64,000 nt of DNA. Origin: Pseudomonas flexibilis (GTDB lineage: Bacteria; Pseudomonadota; Gammaproteobacteria; Pseudomonadales; Pseudomonadaceae). A program made the position numbers and the translations under genes. This document shows, in pieces, positions 13,849-25,645 of the stretch. Positions within the stretch are counted from its first letter, which is position 1. Each line of letters begins with the position of its first letter. Under the pieces are notes generated by a model. The model saw only the letters and a list, made by a program, of their open reading frames with translations, did no database searches and had not been told where the DNA came from. The stretch is from positions 62,001 to 126,000 of the forward strand of contig NZ_JRUD01000024.1 in NCBI RefSeq assembly GCF_000802425.1, read 5' to 3'.

Positions 13849-14385
13849 TCAGGATTTCAACGATTCGGCCAACTGGCTCAGTTTGCCGCGGACCGAACCG
13901 TCGACAACCACGTCGCCGGCGCGAATCACGACGCCGCCGATCAGCGCAGGATTCACCGCCTGCTGGAGGTTGACGGTGCGATCTAGTCGCTTGGACAGGG
14001 CGGCAGCCAAGGATTGGAGTTGCTCGTTGCTAAGCTCGTACGCGGTTTCCACCTGCGCATCGAGCGTTTTTTCGGACTCGGCCTTGAGCTCCTCGAACAG
14101 CTCGCGCACGGTCGGCAGCACCGCCAGGCGATCGTTCTCGCCCAGGGTCAGCACGAAATTGCGGAACGCTTCGTCGATATCGCTACCGAACAGACGAACC
14201 AGAGCCTCGACCTTGCTTTCGCGGGTCAGGCGCGGGTCGTTCAGCAACGCGGCGACTTCGGGAACTTCGACGGCGACGGCTGCCAGGTTCAGCATGGCCG
14301 ACCAGGCATCCGCACGACCGGCCGCGCTGGCGACCTCGAAAGCGGCTTTGGCGTAAGGCCGAGCAAGCGTCTGGGTATTGATCAT
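13849..14385 (-). CDS. atpH: ATP synthase F1 delta subunit
   Basis: A 178-residue delta (OSCP-like) subunit that links the peripheral b stalk to the top of F1. It has the N-terminal LARPYAKAAFEVA helix and the C-terminal signature (NPALIGGVVIRAGDVVVDGS, then RGKLSQLAESL). The spacing is tight: 12 bp from atpF and 15 bp to atpA. Nothing unusual was noted. Confidence 0.97.
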   Translation of the reverse strand: MINTQTLARPYAKAAFEVASAAGRADAWSAMLNLAAVAVEVPEVAALLNDPRLTRESKVEALVRLFGSDIDEAFRNFVLTLGENDRLAVLPTVRELFEELKAESEKTLDAQVETAYELSNEQLQSLAAALSKRLDRTVNLQQAVNPALIGGVVIRAGDVVVDGSVRGKLSQLAESLKS

Positions 14386-14397
14386 CGCTCGCCTCGC

Positions 14398-14868
14398 TTA
14401 GAGTTGGGAGGCCAGTTTTTCGACCAGATCGTTGTGTACCTTGGCGTCCACCTGGGACTCCAGAATCTTCTCCGCACCGGCCACGGCCAGAGCCGCCACC
14501 TGGTTGCGCAGTTGATCCTTGGCGCGGTTCACTTCCTGTTCGATTTCGGCGCGGGCACCGGCGATCAGGCGTTCGCCTTCGGCGCGAGCCTGTTCTTTGG
14601 CTTCCTCGATGATCGAGTTGGCGTGCTTGTTCGCCTGCTCGAGGATCTGGGCAGCCTGTTCCTTGGTCTCGCGGAGGGTGTTGGACACCTTCTCCTGAGC
14701 CAGTTTCAGGTCTTGCTGCGCACGGCCGGCGGCATCCAGACCTTCGGCGATTTTCTTCTGGCGGGCACTCATGGCGGCCGTTACCGGCGGCCAGACGAAC
14801 TTCATGCAGAACCAGACGAAAATAGCGAAGGCGAGCGTTTGACCGAGCAGCGTCAGATTAATGTTCAC
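14398..14868 (-). CDS. atpF: ATP synthase Fo b subunit
   Basis: A 156-residue b subunit. It starts [20 protein letters not shown], a single membrane anchor, followed by [22 protein letters not shown] and a long charged Ala/Glu/Lys-rich helix that forms the parallel coiled coil of the peripheral stalk. The length is typical of gammaproteobacteria. Translation starts 87 bp after atpE, with a strong hairpin in that gap. Confidence 0.97.
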   Translation of the reverse strand: MNINLTLLGQTLAFAIFVWFCMKFVWPPVTAAMSARQKKIAEGLDAAGRAQQDLKLAQEKVSNTLRETKEQAAQILEQANKHANSIIEEAKEQARAEGERLIAGARAEIEQEVNRAKDQLRNQVAALAVAGAEKILESQVDAKVHNDLVEKLASQL

Positions 14869-14910
14869 TGATCTACCTCATGCTATTTCGTTGTTTCACA
14901 GTGATTGCAG

Positions 14911-14942
14911 CCGGGTGGCGGGCCTCAGGCGCCGCCGCCCGG
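14911..14942 (-). other. Strong GC-rich hairpin between atpE and atpF
   Basis: A nearly perfect stem. CCGGG (911-915) pairs with CCCGG (938-942), GGCGG with CCGCC, and GCC with GGC around a TCA loop (14925-14927), with two single-base interruptions. There is no U run after it, so it is not an ordinary terminator. In an mRNA with atpE upstream it could protect the atpE 3' end or reduce readthrough into atpF. That role is inferred; the pairing is seen directly. Confidence 0.65.
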
Positions 14943-14955
14943 AAGTAATCATTGA

Positions 14956-15210
<255 letters not shown>

Positions 15211-15246
15211 CTAAGGGGTTAGGGTTTGCAAAGGATCGAGCGTTGC

Positions 15247-16528
<1,282 letters not shown>

Positions 16529-16564
16529 TGGCTCGGCGGACCCGCCGCCGAAAAATGCGGGGCG

Positions 16565-16593
16565 AGTATAGGGTGGTCCCCTCTGGCACTCAA
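16565..16593 (-). promoter_or_regulatory. Sigma-70 promoter of the atp operon
   Basis: On the minus strand, TTGAGT (complement of 16588-16593) and TATACT (complement of 16565-16570) are separated by exactly 17 bp, 30-60 bp upstream of the atpI start. Both hexamers differ from consensus at one position each. The start point would be near 16558. Confidence 0.65.
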
Positions 16594-16637
16594 CCGCCTT
16601 ATGGTGGATTTCCGACTATCGCCGAATGTGAAGTGTT

Positions 16638-17510
16638 TCAGCGGATATGCGCCAGGACGCCCTGCAACTCGTCCAGAGAACTGTAGCGGATGATCAGTTG
16701 GCCCTTGCCTTTCTGTCCATGACGGATCTGCACGGGCGAGCCCAGGCGCTCCGCCAGCCGCTGCTCCAGTCGCTCGATATCGGGGTCCGCGCGCTCCTCG
16801 CGCGCCGGACGCTCCTTCTCGTTCAGCCACTGACGCACCAGGGCTTCGGTCTGCCGCACGGTCAGCCCGCGTGCGACAACATGCCGCGCACCTTCCACCT
16901 GACGTTCCGCCGGCAGGCCCAGCAAGGCGCGCGCATGCCCCATCTCCAGGTCGCCATGAGCCAGCAAGGTCTTGATTTCCTCAGGCAGGGCGATCAGGCG
17001 CAGCAGGTTGCTGATGGTCACCCGCGACTTGCCGACCGCATCGGCCACCTGTTGCTGGGTCAGCTGAAATTCCTGCTGCAGCCGCTGCAAGGCCACCGCT
17101 TCCTCGATGGGGTTGAGATCCTCGCGCTGGATATTCTCGATCAGCGCCATGGCGATGGCCGCCTCATCGGGCACTTCACGCACCATGGCCGGGATCTTTT
17201 CCAGTCCGGCCTGTTGGCTGGCACGCCAGCGGCGCTCACCGGCGATGATCTCGTAGCGGTTGTCACCGATCGGGCGCACCACGATCGGCTGCATGACGCC
17301 CTGGGCCTGGATCGAATGAGCCAGCTCTTCCAGGGCCTCGGGGTCCATGTCGCGACGCGGCTGGTACTTGCCGCGCTGGATCAGGTCGAGCGGCAGGTGT
17401 TGCAGCTCGCGCTGGTCGGCCGTAGCGGCCTCTTCCTGCATGGCGGTCACGCTGGCTCCGCCGAGCAGGGCATCGAGTCCACGTCCGAGACCTTTTTTCT
17501 TGATCGCCAT
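16638..17510 (-). CDS. parB: Chromosome-partitioning protein ParB
   Basis: A 290-residue ParB. The start is the ATG of MAIKKKGLGRGLDALLGG, the ParA-stimulating N-terminal motif. The CTPase/clamp motif GERRWR is at residues 91-96, after ENIQ-type partners. The helix-turn-helix (LTQQQVADAVGKSRVTISNLL) that reads parS lies around residues 155-175, and the C-terminal dimerisation region ends YSSLDELQGVLAHIR. It loads on parS sites such as those at 28653 and 29281 in this window, slides as a CTP clamp and recruits SMC. It starts 14 bp after parA. Confidence 0.97.
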   Translation of the reverse strand: MAIKKKGLGRGLDALLGGASVTAMQEEAATADQRELQHLPLDLIQRGKYQPRRDMDPEALEELAHSIQAQGVMQPIVVRPIGDNRYEIIAGERRWRASQQAGLEKIPAMVREVPDEAAIAMALIENIQREDLNPIEEAVALQRLQQEFQLTQQQVADAVGKSRVTISNLLRLIALPEEIKTLLAHGDLEMGHARALLGLPAERQVEGARHVVARGLTVRQTEALVRQWLNEKERPAREERADPDIERLEQRLAERLGSPVQIRHGQKGKGQLIIRYSSLDELQGVLAHIR

Positions 17511-17524
17511 GCGGGTTCCTTGAG

Positions 17525-18301
17525 TCAGGCGGGGACTGCGGCCTGGCGGCGCGCCAGTTCGCCGGCCAGCGCCAGATAGGCCAGCGCCCCGCGGGATTGC
17601 TTGTCGTAGGCCAACGCGGGCATGCCGTAGCTGGGCGCTTCGGCCAGCCGCACGTTGCGCGGAATGATGGTGTCGTAGAGACGGTCGCCGAAATGCGCCT
17701 TGAGCTGCTCGGACACTTCGTTGGCCAGGCTGATGCGGGGGTCGTACATGGTGCGCAGCAGGCCTTCGATCTTCAGCCCGGGATTGAGCGCCTGGGCGAT
17801 GCGCTGGATGGAGTTGACCAGATCGGTCAGACCTTCCAGGGCGTAGTACTCGCACTGCATGGGAATGATCACCCCGTCGGCCGCGGCCAGGGCGTTGACG
17901 GTCAGCATGGACAGGGTCGGCGGGCAATCGATCAGAATGTAGTCGAAACGGTCGCGCACCGGCGCCAGGGCCTCGCGCAGGCGCAGCTCGCGGTTCGGCA
18001 CCTTGAGCAGCTCCACCTCGGCGGCGGTGAGGTCACGGTTGGCCGGCAGCAGTGGATAGCCGCCGTGTTCGCAGTGCTGCAGCGCCTCGTCGACGCTGCA
18101 GTTGCCCAGCAGCACATCGTAGATGGTCAGCTCGACGGCGGACTTGTCCACACCGCTGCCACTGGTGGCGTTGCCCTGTGGATCAAGGTCGATGAGCAGC
18201 ACCTTGCGCTTGGTGGCCACCAGCGAAGCTGCCAGGTTGATGCAGGTGGTGGTCTTGGCGACCCCACCCTTCTGGTTGGCGATGGCAAATACCTTGCCCA
18301 T
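17525..18301 (-). CDS. parA: Chromosome-partitioning ATPase ParA (Soj) with variant Walker A
   Basis: A 258-residue ParA/Soj ATPase starting MGKVFAIANQ. The deviant Walker A reads KGGVAKTT at residues 11-18, including the signature Lys11. The usual second Gly before the catalytic Lys16 is Ala15 (codon GCC), which was checked on the DNA. Other motifs are normal: LIDLDPQGNAT (A'), ILIDCPPTLSMLT (Walker B) and the C-terminal PRNVRLAEAPSYG DNA-binding region. It works with ParB to move newly copied origins apart. It lies 19 bp downstream of rsmG in the order mnmG-rsmG-parA-parB seen across Pseudomonas. The three-residue-longer start MTA is less likely. Confidence 0.96.
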   Translation of the reverse strand: MGKVFAIANQKGGVAKTTTCINLAASLVATKRKVLLIDLDPQGNATSGSGVDKSAVELTIYDVLLGNCSVDEALQHCEHGGYPLLPANRDLTAAEVELLKVPNRELRLREALAPVRDRFDYILIDCPPTLSMLTVNALAAADGVIIPMQCEYYALEGLTDLVNSIQRIAQALNPGLKIEGLLRTMYDPRISLANEVSEQLKAHFGDRLYDTIIPRNVRLAEAPSYGMPALAYDKQSRGALAYLALAGELARRQAAVPA

Positions 18302-18320
18302 GGCTGTCACATTCCCCTGT

Positions 18321-18967
18321 CTAGACCGTGCGGCGCAGTATCAGCAGATGCCGCTGGCCTTGGCAACCAGGGACCTTCAGCACCTGGCAACTTTCCAGGC
18401 GGAAGTCTTCCGGCAGGGCCTGCAGCTCGTCATCCGGCTGCACGCCCTTCATGGCCAGCCAGCGGGTTTCGCCATCGCCCAGATGGCGGGTCCAGTCGGC
18501 GAAGTCCTGCAGCGAACTGAACGCGCGCGAGCAGATGCCAGCAAAGGGCTGCGCCGGGGTGTAGGCCTCGACGCGACTGTGGACAACATCCAGGTTCGAC
18601 AGTTGCAACTCCAGCTTCACCTGGGTCAGGAAGCGGGTCTTCTTGCCGTTGGAATCCAGCAGGGTGAACTTCCGCTCCGGGAACAGGATGGCCAGCGGCA
18701 CACCGGGCATGCCGCCGCCGGAGCCCACATCCAGCCAGCGCTCGCCCAGCGGCGCCACACTGGGCACGATGCTCAGGCTGTCGAGCAGATGACGGGACAC
18801 CATCTCGTCGGGGTCGCGCACAGCAGTGAGGTTGTAGGCCTTGTTCCACTTGATCAGCAGGGCCAGGTAGGCGAGCAGCTGTTCTTCCTGGCGGGCCTGC
18901 AGGCTCACGCCAAGCTGACGCGCGCCCTGGCGCAATTCTTCGGCATGCCGTTCGGTCACCAGGCTCA

Positions 18968-18968
<1 letters not shown>
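18321..18968 (-). CDS. rsmG: 16S rRNA (guanine527-N7)-methyltransferase
   Basis: A 215-residue Rossmann methyltransferase that modifies G527 in the 530 loop of 16S rRNA. Loss gives low-level streptomycin resistance in many bacteria. The SAM site [10 protein letters not shown] begins at Asp80. [12 protein letters not shown] (about 41-52) and the RAFSSLQDF segment are typical. Its first base overlaps the last base of mnmG, so the two are translationally linked. Confidence 0.97.
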
Positions 18969-20860
<1,892 letters not shown>

Positions 20861-21044
20861 CACGCACCTCGCGGTTATGAACTGTGAATTCGGGGAAGCC
20901 GGCAAGTATAGGCGCAGAGAGTGCCTGAAAGAAGTCATGGCCGTCGCTTGCCCGCCACTCGGTACGCCAGGTCTTTTATAAATAGAGAGATATGAATTTC
21001 TTAAAGAGCTTTCTCTTAAAGCTATGTTTAGCAACGTTCCGTTC

Positions 21045-21232
21045 TGTGGATAACGGCCTGAAAGCCCTCTGGCAAAGGGCTTTCAGACAATGACAACCCT
21101 GTGCCGAACCCGGGTGCAAGCTTGGCATAAGCGGTCGGCAAGCTGGGGAGAAGTGGCCTATCTATCCACAAGCGCGTTTTCCAGTGGCCAATCCCCAGGC
21201 TTATCGACCGGGTTCACAGGCAGTTGTGCACA
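21045..21232 (+). other. DnaA-box region between mnmE and mnmG (second origin-like region)
   Basis: The 383-bp gap between mnmE and mnmG holds one perfect DnaA box (TGTGGATAA, 21045-21053). It also has an 8/9 box CTATCCACA (21162-21170) and a weaker TTGTGCACA (21224-21232). A perfect 11-bp hairpin (21058-21068 with 21076-21086, loop 7 nt) follows the first box, and an AT-rich stretch lies at about 20975-21025. Early work on Pseudomonas described DnaA boxes in both the dnaA and gidA (mnmG) upstream regions. The mnmG promoter must also lie in this gap; a TATAAA-like sequence on the minus strand near 20976-20986 is a weak candidate. Confidence 0.7.
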
Positions 21233-21243
21233 GGGTTTGCGGG

Positions 21244-22608
21244 TCACTTGCCGATGCAGAAACTGGAAAAGATGCGTCCCAGCAGGTCGTCGGAACTGAA
21301 CGCGCCGGTGATCTCGCCGAGGGCCTGCTGAGCCTGGCGCAGATCCTCCGCCAGCAGTTCGCCGGCGCCGGCCAGGGTCAGCTGGGCATGCCCGTGATCC
21401 AGGTGGGCGGCTGCCTGATGCAAGGCTTCCAGGTGCCGGCGGCGTGCGCTGAAGCCACTTTCGGCGGTCTGCTGATAACCCATGCAGGTCTTCAGATGCT
21501 CGCGCAGCAGCTCCAGACCGGCGCCACTGCGTGCCGACAGGCTCAGGGTGACATGGCCATCGGCGCCCTGCTGGAGGCCGGCCGGCTCGCCGCTCAGGTC
21601 GATCTTGTTGCGAATCAGGGTGACCCGCTCGGGTGCCGGGCGCTTGTCCAGGAATTCCGGCCACAGCGCAAAGGGATCGTCGGCCTCCGCAGCGCTGGAG
21701 TCGACCAGCAGCAGAATGCGGTCGGCCTCCTCGATAGCCTTGAGCGCGCGTTCCACACCGATACGCTCCACCTGATCCTCGGTGTCGCGCAGCCCGGCGG
21801 TATCCACCACGTGCAGCGGCATGCCATCGATGTGGATATGTTCGCGCAGCAGGTCGCGGGTGGTGCCGGCGATGTCGGTAACGATCGCCGCCTCGCGGCC
21901 GGCCAGGGCATTGAGCAGGCTGGACTTGCCGGCATTGGGGCGGCCGGCGATCACCACCGTCATGCCGTCGCGCAGCAACGCGCCCTGCCCGGCCGTGCGC
22001 TGTACCTCGGCCAGGTAGGCGCGGATGGCTTCCAGCTGGCGCAGCACGTGGCCATCCGCGAGGAAGTCGATTTCCTCCTCGGGGAAGTCGATGGCCGCTT
22101 CCACATAGATGCGCAGCTGGATGAGTTGTTCGCTCAGCTCGTGCACGCGCCGCGAGAACTCACCCTGCAGCGAGCGCAGGGCGTTGCGCGCCGCCTGGGC
22201 CGAGCTGGCCTCGATCAGGTCGGCAATGGCCTCGGCCTGGGCCAGGTCGAGCTTGTCGTTGAGGAAGGCGCGCTCGCTGAACTCGCCCGGACGCGCCTGC
22301 CGCGCGCCGAGTGCCAGGCAGCGATCCAGCAGCAGATCGAGCACCACCGGCCCGCCATGCCCCTGCAACTCCAGCACGTCCTCGCCGGTGAACGAATGCG
22401 GGCCGGGGAAGAACAGCAGGATGCCCTCGTCCAGCACCTGGCCCTCGGCGTCGCGCCAGGGCCCGTAGTGGGCGTGCCGCGGGCGCGGCGTGCGGCCGCT
22501 GAGCGCCTCGGCGATCGACAGGGCCAGCGGCCCGGAAACCCGCACGATGCCGACCCCTCCACGACCCTGGGCGGTGGCGACGGCGGCAATGGTGTCACGG
22601 CTGTGCAT
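21244..22608 (-). CDS. mnmE: tRNA modification GTPase MnmE
   Basis: A 454-residue GTPase that partners MnmG in cmnm5U34 synthesis. The start is the ATG of [18 protein letters not shown], with a GGAG Shine-Dalgarno 9 nt before it; an in-frame GTG five codons earlier is less likely. An N-terminal formyl-THF-binding domain, a helical domain and an inserted G domain ([25 protein letters not shown]) are all present. It ends in the conserved CIGK with the catalytic Cys. Position between yidC and mnmG is standard. Confidence 0.98.
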   Translation of the reverse strand: MHSRDTIAAVATAQGRGGVGIVRVSGPLALSIAEALSGRTPRPRHAHYGPWRDAEGQVLDEGILLFFPGPHSFTGEDVLELQGHGGPVVLDLLLDRCLALGARQARPGEFSERAFLNDKLDLAQAEAIADLIEASSAQAARNALRSLQGEFSRRVHELSEQLIQLRIYVEAAIDFPEEEIDFLADGHVLRQLEAIRAYLAEVQRTAGQGALLRDGMTVVIAGRPNAGKSSLLNALAGREAAIVTDIAGTTRDLLREHIHIDGMPLHVVDTAGLRDTEDQVERIGVERALKAIEEADRILLLVDSSAAEADDPFALWPEFLDKRPAPERVTLIRNKIDLSGEPAGLQQGADGHVTLSLSARSGAGLELLREHLKTCMGYQQTAESGFSARRRHLEALHQAAAHLDHGHAQLTLAGAGELLAEDLRQAQQALGEITGAFSSDDLLGRIFSSFCIGK

Positions 22609-22628
22609 GGAACGTTTCTCCACAATGC

Positions 22629-22655
22629 AAAACGCCCCGAGAACGGGGCGTTTGC
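22629..22655 (-). terminator. Hairpin terminator between yidC and mnmE
   Basis: Stem AAACGCCCCG/CGGGGCGTTT (22630-22639 and 22644-22653) with a 4-nt loop, followed on the minus strand by TTTTGC. It lies between the yidC stop (22679) and the mnmE start, so yidC transcription probably ends here and mnmE needs its own promoter or readthrough. Confidence 0.75.
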
Positions 22656-22678
22656 AGGGTTTGGCGAATGGCGCCGGC

Positions 22679-24343
22679 TTACTTGGCCGCGGCCTCGATC
22701 TGCCGGGTAATGTACCACTGCTGGGCGATGGACAGGACGTTGTTGACCACCCAGTACAGCACCAGACCAGCCGGGAACCACAGGAAGAAGAACGTGAAGA
22801 TGATCGGCAGCAGTTTCATCACGCGCGCCTGCATGGGGTCCGGCGGCGTCGGGTTGAGTTGCTGCTGGATGAACATGGTCACGCCCATGATGATCGGCAG
22901 GATGAAGTACGGGTCGGTGATCGACAGGTCGGTGATCCACAGGATCCACGGCGCCTGGCGCATCTCCACGCTTTCCAGCAGCACCCAGTACAGGGCCAGG
23001 AACACCGGCATCTGCACGAGGATCGGCAGGCAGCCGCCCAGCGGGTTGATCTTCTCCTTCTTGTACAGCTCCATCATCGCCTGGGACATCTTCTGGCGAT
23101 CGTCACCGTACTGCTCCTTGAGCGCCTGCAGCTTGGGCGACACGGCGCGCATGCGGGCCATGGACTTGTAGCTGGCCGCCGAGAGCGGGAAGAAGATCAG
23201 CTTGATGATCAGGGTCAGCACCACGATCGACCAGCCCCAGTTGCCCAGCACGTCGTGGATCAGCTCCAGCAGCCAGAAGATCGGCTGGGCGAGGAACCAG
23301 AGGATGCCGTAGTCGACGGTCAGGTCCAGGTCAGGGGCCAGGGCCTTGAGGTCTCCCTGGATCTTCGGACCGGCGTAGAGGGTCATGCCGGTTGCGCCCT
23401 GGCTGCCGGCGGGGACGTCGAGTGCCTGACCGGTGAAGCCGACGATGTAGTTGCCCTGGCTGTCCTTGCGGCCGTAGACGCCGTTGCTGCTGTCGGCCGG
23501 CGGAATCCAGGCGGTGACGAAGTAATGCTGCAGCCAGGCGACCCAGCCACCTTGCACGGTAGTGCGCAGCGGCTTGTCGTCCAGGTCGCCCATGGAGACC
23601 TTCTTGTAGTTCTCCTCGGGGGTCCAGATCGCCGCGCCGAGGTAGGTGGCCGACGTGGCGGTGGTCGAAGACGGATCGGCGCTGCCGTCGCGCTTGAGCT
23701 GCGCGTACGGGGTGCCGCGCCAGGCCTGGCCGCTCTGGTTGTCGACCAGGTACTCGACTTTCAGGTCATAGCTGCCGCGGGTAAAGGTGAAGCGCTTGGT
23801 GTAGCTGATGCCCAGGTCGGCGTAGGTCAGGTCGACCACCAGACGGTCCTGACCTTCGGCCAGCTGGTACTGGCGCGATTCCGCGCTCCAGCGCGCCCGG
23901 CCGCTGCTGCTATCCGGCGCGTTGTTGCCGAGCAGACCGCTCTGGGCCAGATAGGTGCTGCCGTTGCGATTGTCGAACAGCTGGAACGGTACATCGGGGT
24001 TCTTCTGATGGCGCGGGTACTTCGGCAGGCTCAACTGGACGATATCGCCACCGACCGGGCTGATGGCCAGTTCCAGCACGTCGGTGCTGACACGGATCAG
24101 CTGGTCGGCACCGGTGGCATCGGCCACCTGGCTGGGTTGCGGCTGCGCCTGCTCCGCCACGGGCACATCGTCGTGCGCCGTGTTGCTCTGCGTGGTATCC
24201 GGCAGATCGCTGGCGGGGTTGGCGGCAATGGAGCTGTGTGCCGGCGGCTGTGCCGCCTGGCCGTAGTCCTCATTCCACTGCAGAACCAGCAGATAGGAGA
24301 CGACTGCCAGGGCGACGAGCAATATCGAACGTTTGATATCCAT
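22679..24343 (-). CDS. yidC: Membrane protein insertase YidC
   Basis: A 554-residue YidC of the Gram-negative type. The start is set at [20 protein letters not shown], which gives the first TM anchor. The large periplasmic beta-domain runs to about residue 330. The conserved five-helix insertase core follows, with [21 protein letters not shown] and [20 protein letters not shown]. The N-terminal linker is rich in Ala, Gln and Pro. It inserts proteins such as the ATP synthase c subunit into the inner membrane. It starts 2 bp after yidD ends. Confidence 0.98.
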   Translation of the reverse strand: MDIKRSILLVALAVVSYLLVLQWNEDYGQAAQPPAHSSIAANPASDLPDTTQSNTAHDDVPVAEQAQPQPSQVADATGADQLIRVSTDVLELAISPVGGDIVQLSLPKYPRHQKNPDVPFQLFDNRNGSTYLAQSGLLGNNAPDSSSGRARWSAESRQYQLAEGQDRLVVDLTYADLGISYTKRFTFTRGSYDLKVEYLVDNQSGQAWRGTPYAQLKRDGSADPSSTTATSATYLGAAIWTPEENYKKVSMGDLDDKPLRTTVQGGWVAWLQHYFVTAWIPPADSSNGVYGRKDSQGNYIVGFTGQALDVPAGSQGATGMTLYAGPKIQGDLKALAPDLDLTVDYGILWFLAQPIFWLLELIHDVLGNWGWSIVVLTLIIKLIFFPLSAASYKSMARMRAVSPKLQALKEQYGDDRQKMSQAMMELYKKEKINPLGGCLPILVQMPVFLALYWVLLESVEMRQAPWILWITDLSITDPYFILPIIMGVTMFIQQQLNPTPPDPMQARVMKLLPIIFTFFFLWFPAGLVLYWVVNNVLSIAQQWYITRQIEAAAK

Positions 24344-24345
24344 GG

Positions 24346-24591
24346 TTACTCGGCCATCGAAGGGGGTCGGGGAGAGGAAGCGGGTGGAACCGGGTCGTAA
24401 CCGCCCGGGTTCCACGGGTGACAGCGGGAAAGTCGGCGCAGGCTCAGCCAGCCGCCGCGCAGAACGCCATGCTGCTCGATGGCTTCCAGCGCGTAGCAGG
24501 AACAGGACGGATAGAAACGACAGTGGCTGGCCATCATGGGACTGATGGCGTAGCGGTAGAACCGGATCGGTGCGACGACCAGTTTACGCAT
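24346..24591 (-). CDS. yidD: Membrane protein insertion efficiency factor YidD
   Basis: An 81-residue protein. The start is the ATG of [18 protein letters not shown], the family N terminus; further upstream in-frame residues are shadow of rnp[16 protein letters not shown], with its Cys cluster, and [12 protein letters not shown] are the signature motifs. It overlaps the end of rnpA by 8 bp, as is usual, and is thought to help YidC-dependent insertion from the cytoplasmic face. Confidence 0.95.
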   Translation of the reverse strand: MRKLVVAPIRFYRYAISPMMASHCRFYPSCSCYALEAIEQHGVLRGGWLSLRRLSRCHPWNPGGYDPVPPASSPRPPSMAE

Positions 24592-24979
24592 CCGCGAGCT
24601 GTTGGGCATGGGAACCGTCCTGGGGGCGTGGCAGCCGGGCAAGACGCTTCCAGAGCTTGATGAACTGGCCGGCAAGCTCCGGATTGTCCAGGTCGCCGAG
24701 GCCCTTGCGGGCCACGACCACGACATCCCAGCCAGCCAGATCGCACTGCTGCTGGCGGAATGTTTCGCGGATCTGGCGCTTCAGACGGTTGCGCTCGACC
24801 GAGAGCCTGACGCTCTTCTTGCCGATCACCAGCCCAAGGCGGGGGTGATCCAGACCGTTTGCGCGGGCGAGGAGCAGAACGTTCCTGCCCGCGACCTTAC
24901 CGCTGGGTGAGTCGAAGACTGCTTTGAACTGTCGGGGTTTGAGCAGGCGCTTTTCCCGACCGAAACTTCGGCTCACCAC
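24584..24979 (-). CDS. rnpA: Ribonuclease P protein component
   Basis: A 131-residue protein subunit of RNase P, which trims the 5' ends of tRNA precursors. The longest frame runs back through rpmH, so the start is placed at the first of two tandem GTG codons (24977-24979, reading [13 protein letters not shown]). This agrees with the family beginning M-V-S-R. The RNA-binding signature [13 protein letters not shown] lies near the middle. It begins 14 bp after rpmH. The length beyond the conserved core (Pro/Gln-rich end) is ordinary for Pseudomonas. Confidence 0.94.
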   Translation of the reverse strand: MVSRSFGREKRLLKPRQFKAVFDSPSGKVAGRNVLLLARANGLDHPRLGLVIGKKSVRLSVERNRLKRQIRETFRQQQCDLAGWDVVVVARKGLGDLDNPELAGQFIKLWKRLARLPRPQDGSHAQQLADA

Positions 24980-24993
24980 GAGTGCTGCTGTGG

Positions 24994-25128
24994 TCAGACA
25001 GTCAGACGCTTGCGGCCCTTGGCGCGACGACGCGACAGGACAGCACGGCCGTTCTTGGTGGCCATGCGGGCGCGGAAACCGTGGACGCGAGCGCGCTTCA
25101 GGGTGCTGGGTTGGAAAGTGCGTTTCAT
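24994..25128 (-). CDS. rpmH: 50S ribosomal protein L34
   Basis: A 44-residue, very basic protein starting [19 protein letters not shown] and ending GRKRLTV, matching L34 throughout. It is encoded by a very short gene at the left edge of oriC and reads leftward, away from dnaA. rpmH and rnpA probably form one transcript with yidD-yidC. The rpmH promoter should lie in 25130-25240. Confidence 0.97.
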   Translation of the reverse strand: MKRTFQPSTLKRARVHGFRARMATKNGRAVLSRRRAKGRKRLTV

Positions 25129-25239
25129 GATGGATTACCTGGTGGTCACTACGGGCCGGGAGTGGCCCCCGTTTTAAGAGACCGGCAATTCTAGAGAAAG
25201 CGAGGGGGCAGGTCAATTTCCAGCCAGCCCCGGCTCGTC

Positions 25240-25645
25240 TGAAGAAAAGGAATAGGTACTTTTGAGAAAAAGATTGTTTATGTCGTTATGTATTGGTCGC
25301 CGAGACTATTGTGGATAACCTTACCTAAGCCCTCTGTTCTAGGGCTTGCGGCGCTGTATAGGTCAGCGGATAAGCGTTGGCGTTCCGGTGCACGGGTTGC
25401 GGATAAGCGGTGGATGGAATGGCAGCTTACCCACACCCACTTTATCCCGATCGTTATCCGGTGGCTTGCCCACAGCAGTATCCCTTGGTTTATCAACAGA
25501 TTGGCGCACAGCTGCGTTGCGCCTGACCCATCGGCTCGTCGGCGCGGCGATCGCCCTGTTTGTTGTGGATAACATCCCCCCTGCTCGCTACAATGCCCGC
25601 TTGTTTGGCGACCATGTTTTACGCCTTCGAGGCTTGGGGGTATCC
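25240..25645 (+). other. oriC: Chromosomal replication origin oriC and dnaA upstream region
   Basis: This is the rpmH-dnaA intergenic region (517 bp in all from 25129). Perfect DnaA boxes TGTGGATAA lie at 25310-25318 and 25564-25572. One-mismatch boxes are at 25398-25406, 25427-25435 and 25490-25498, and weaker ones at 25365-25373 and 25466-25474. An AT-rich stretch at about 25240-25300, left of the boxes, is the best candidate unwinding element. A short hairpin AAGCCCT/AGGGCTT (25327-25333 with 25341-25347) follows the first perfect box. The box at 25564 is about 75 bp before the dnaA start and could serve autoregulation. The location matches the known Pseudomonas origin. Confidence 0.93.

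Noticed and set aside
21058-21086. The mnmE-mnmG hairpin as a transcription terminator.
   Set aside because: Neither strand shows a U run next to it, so it is listed as part of the DnaA-box region instead.
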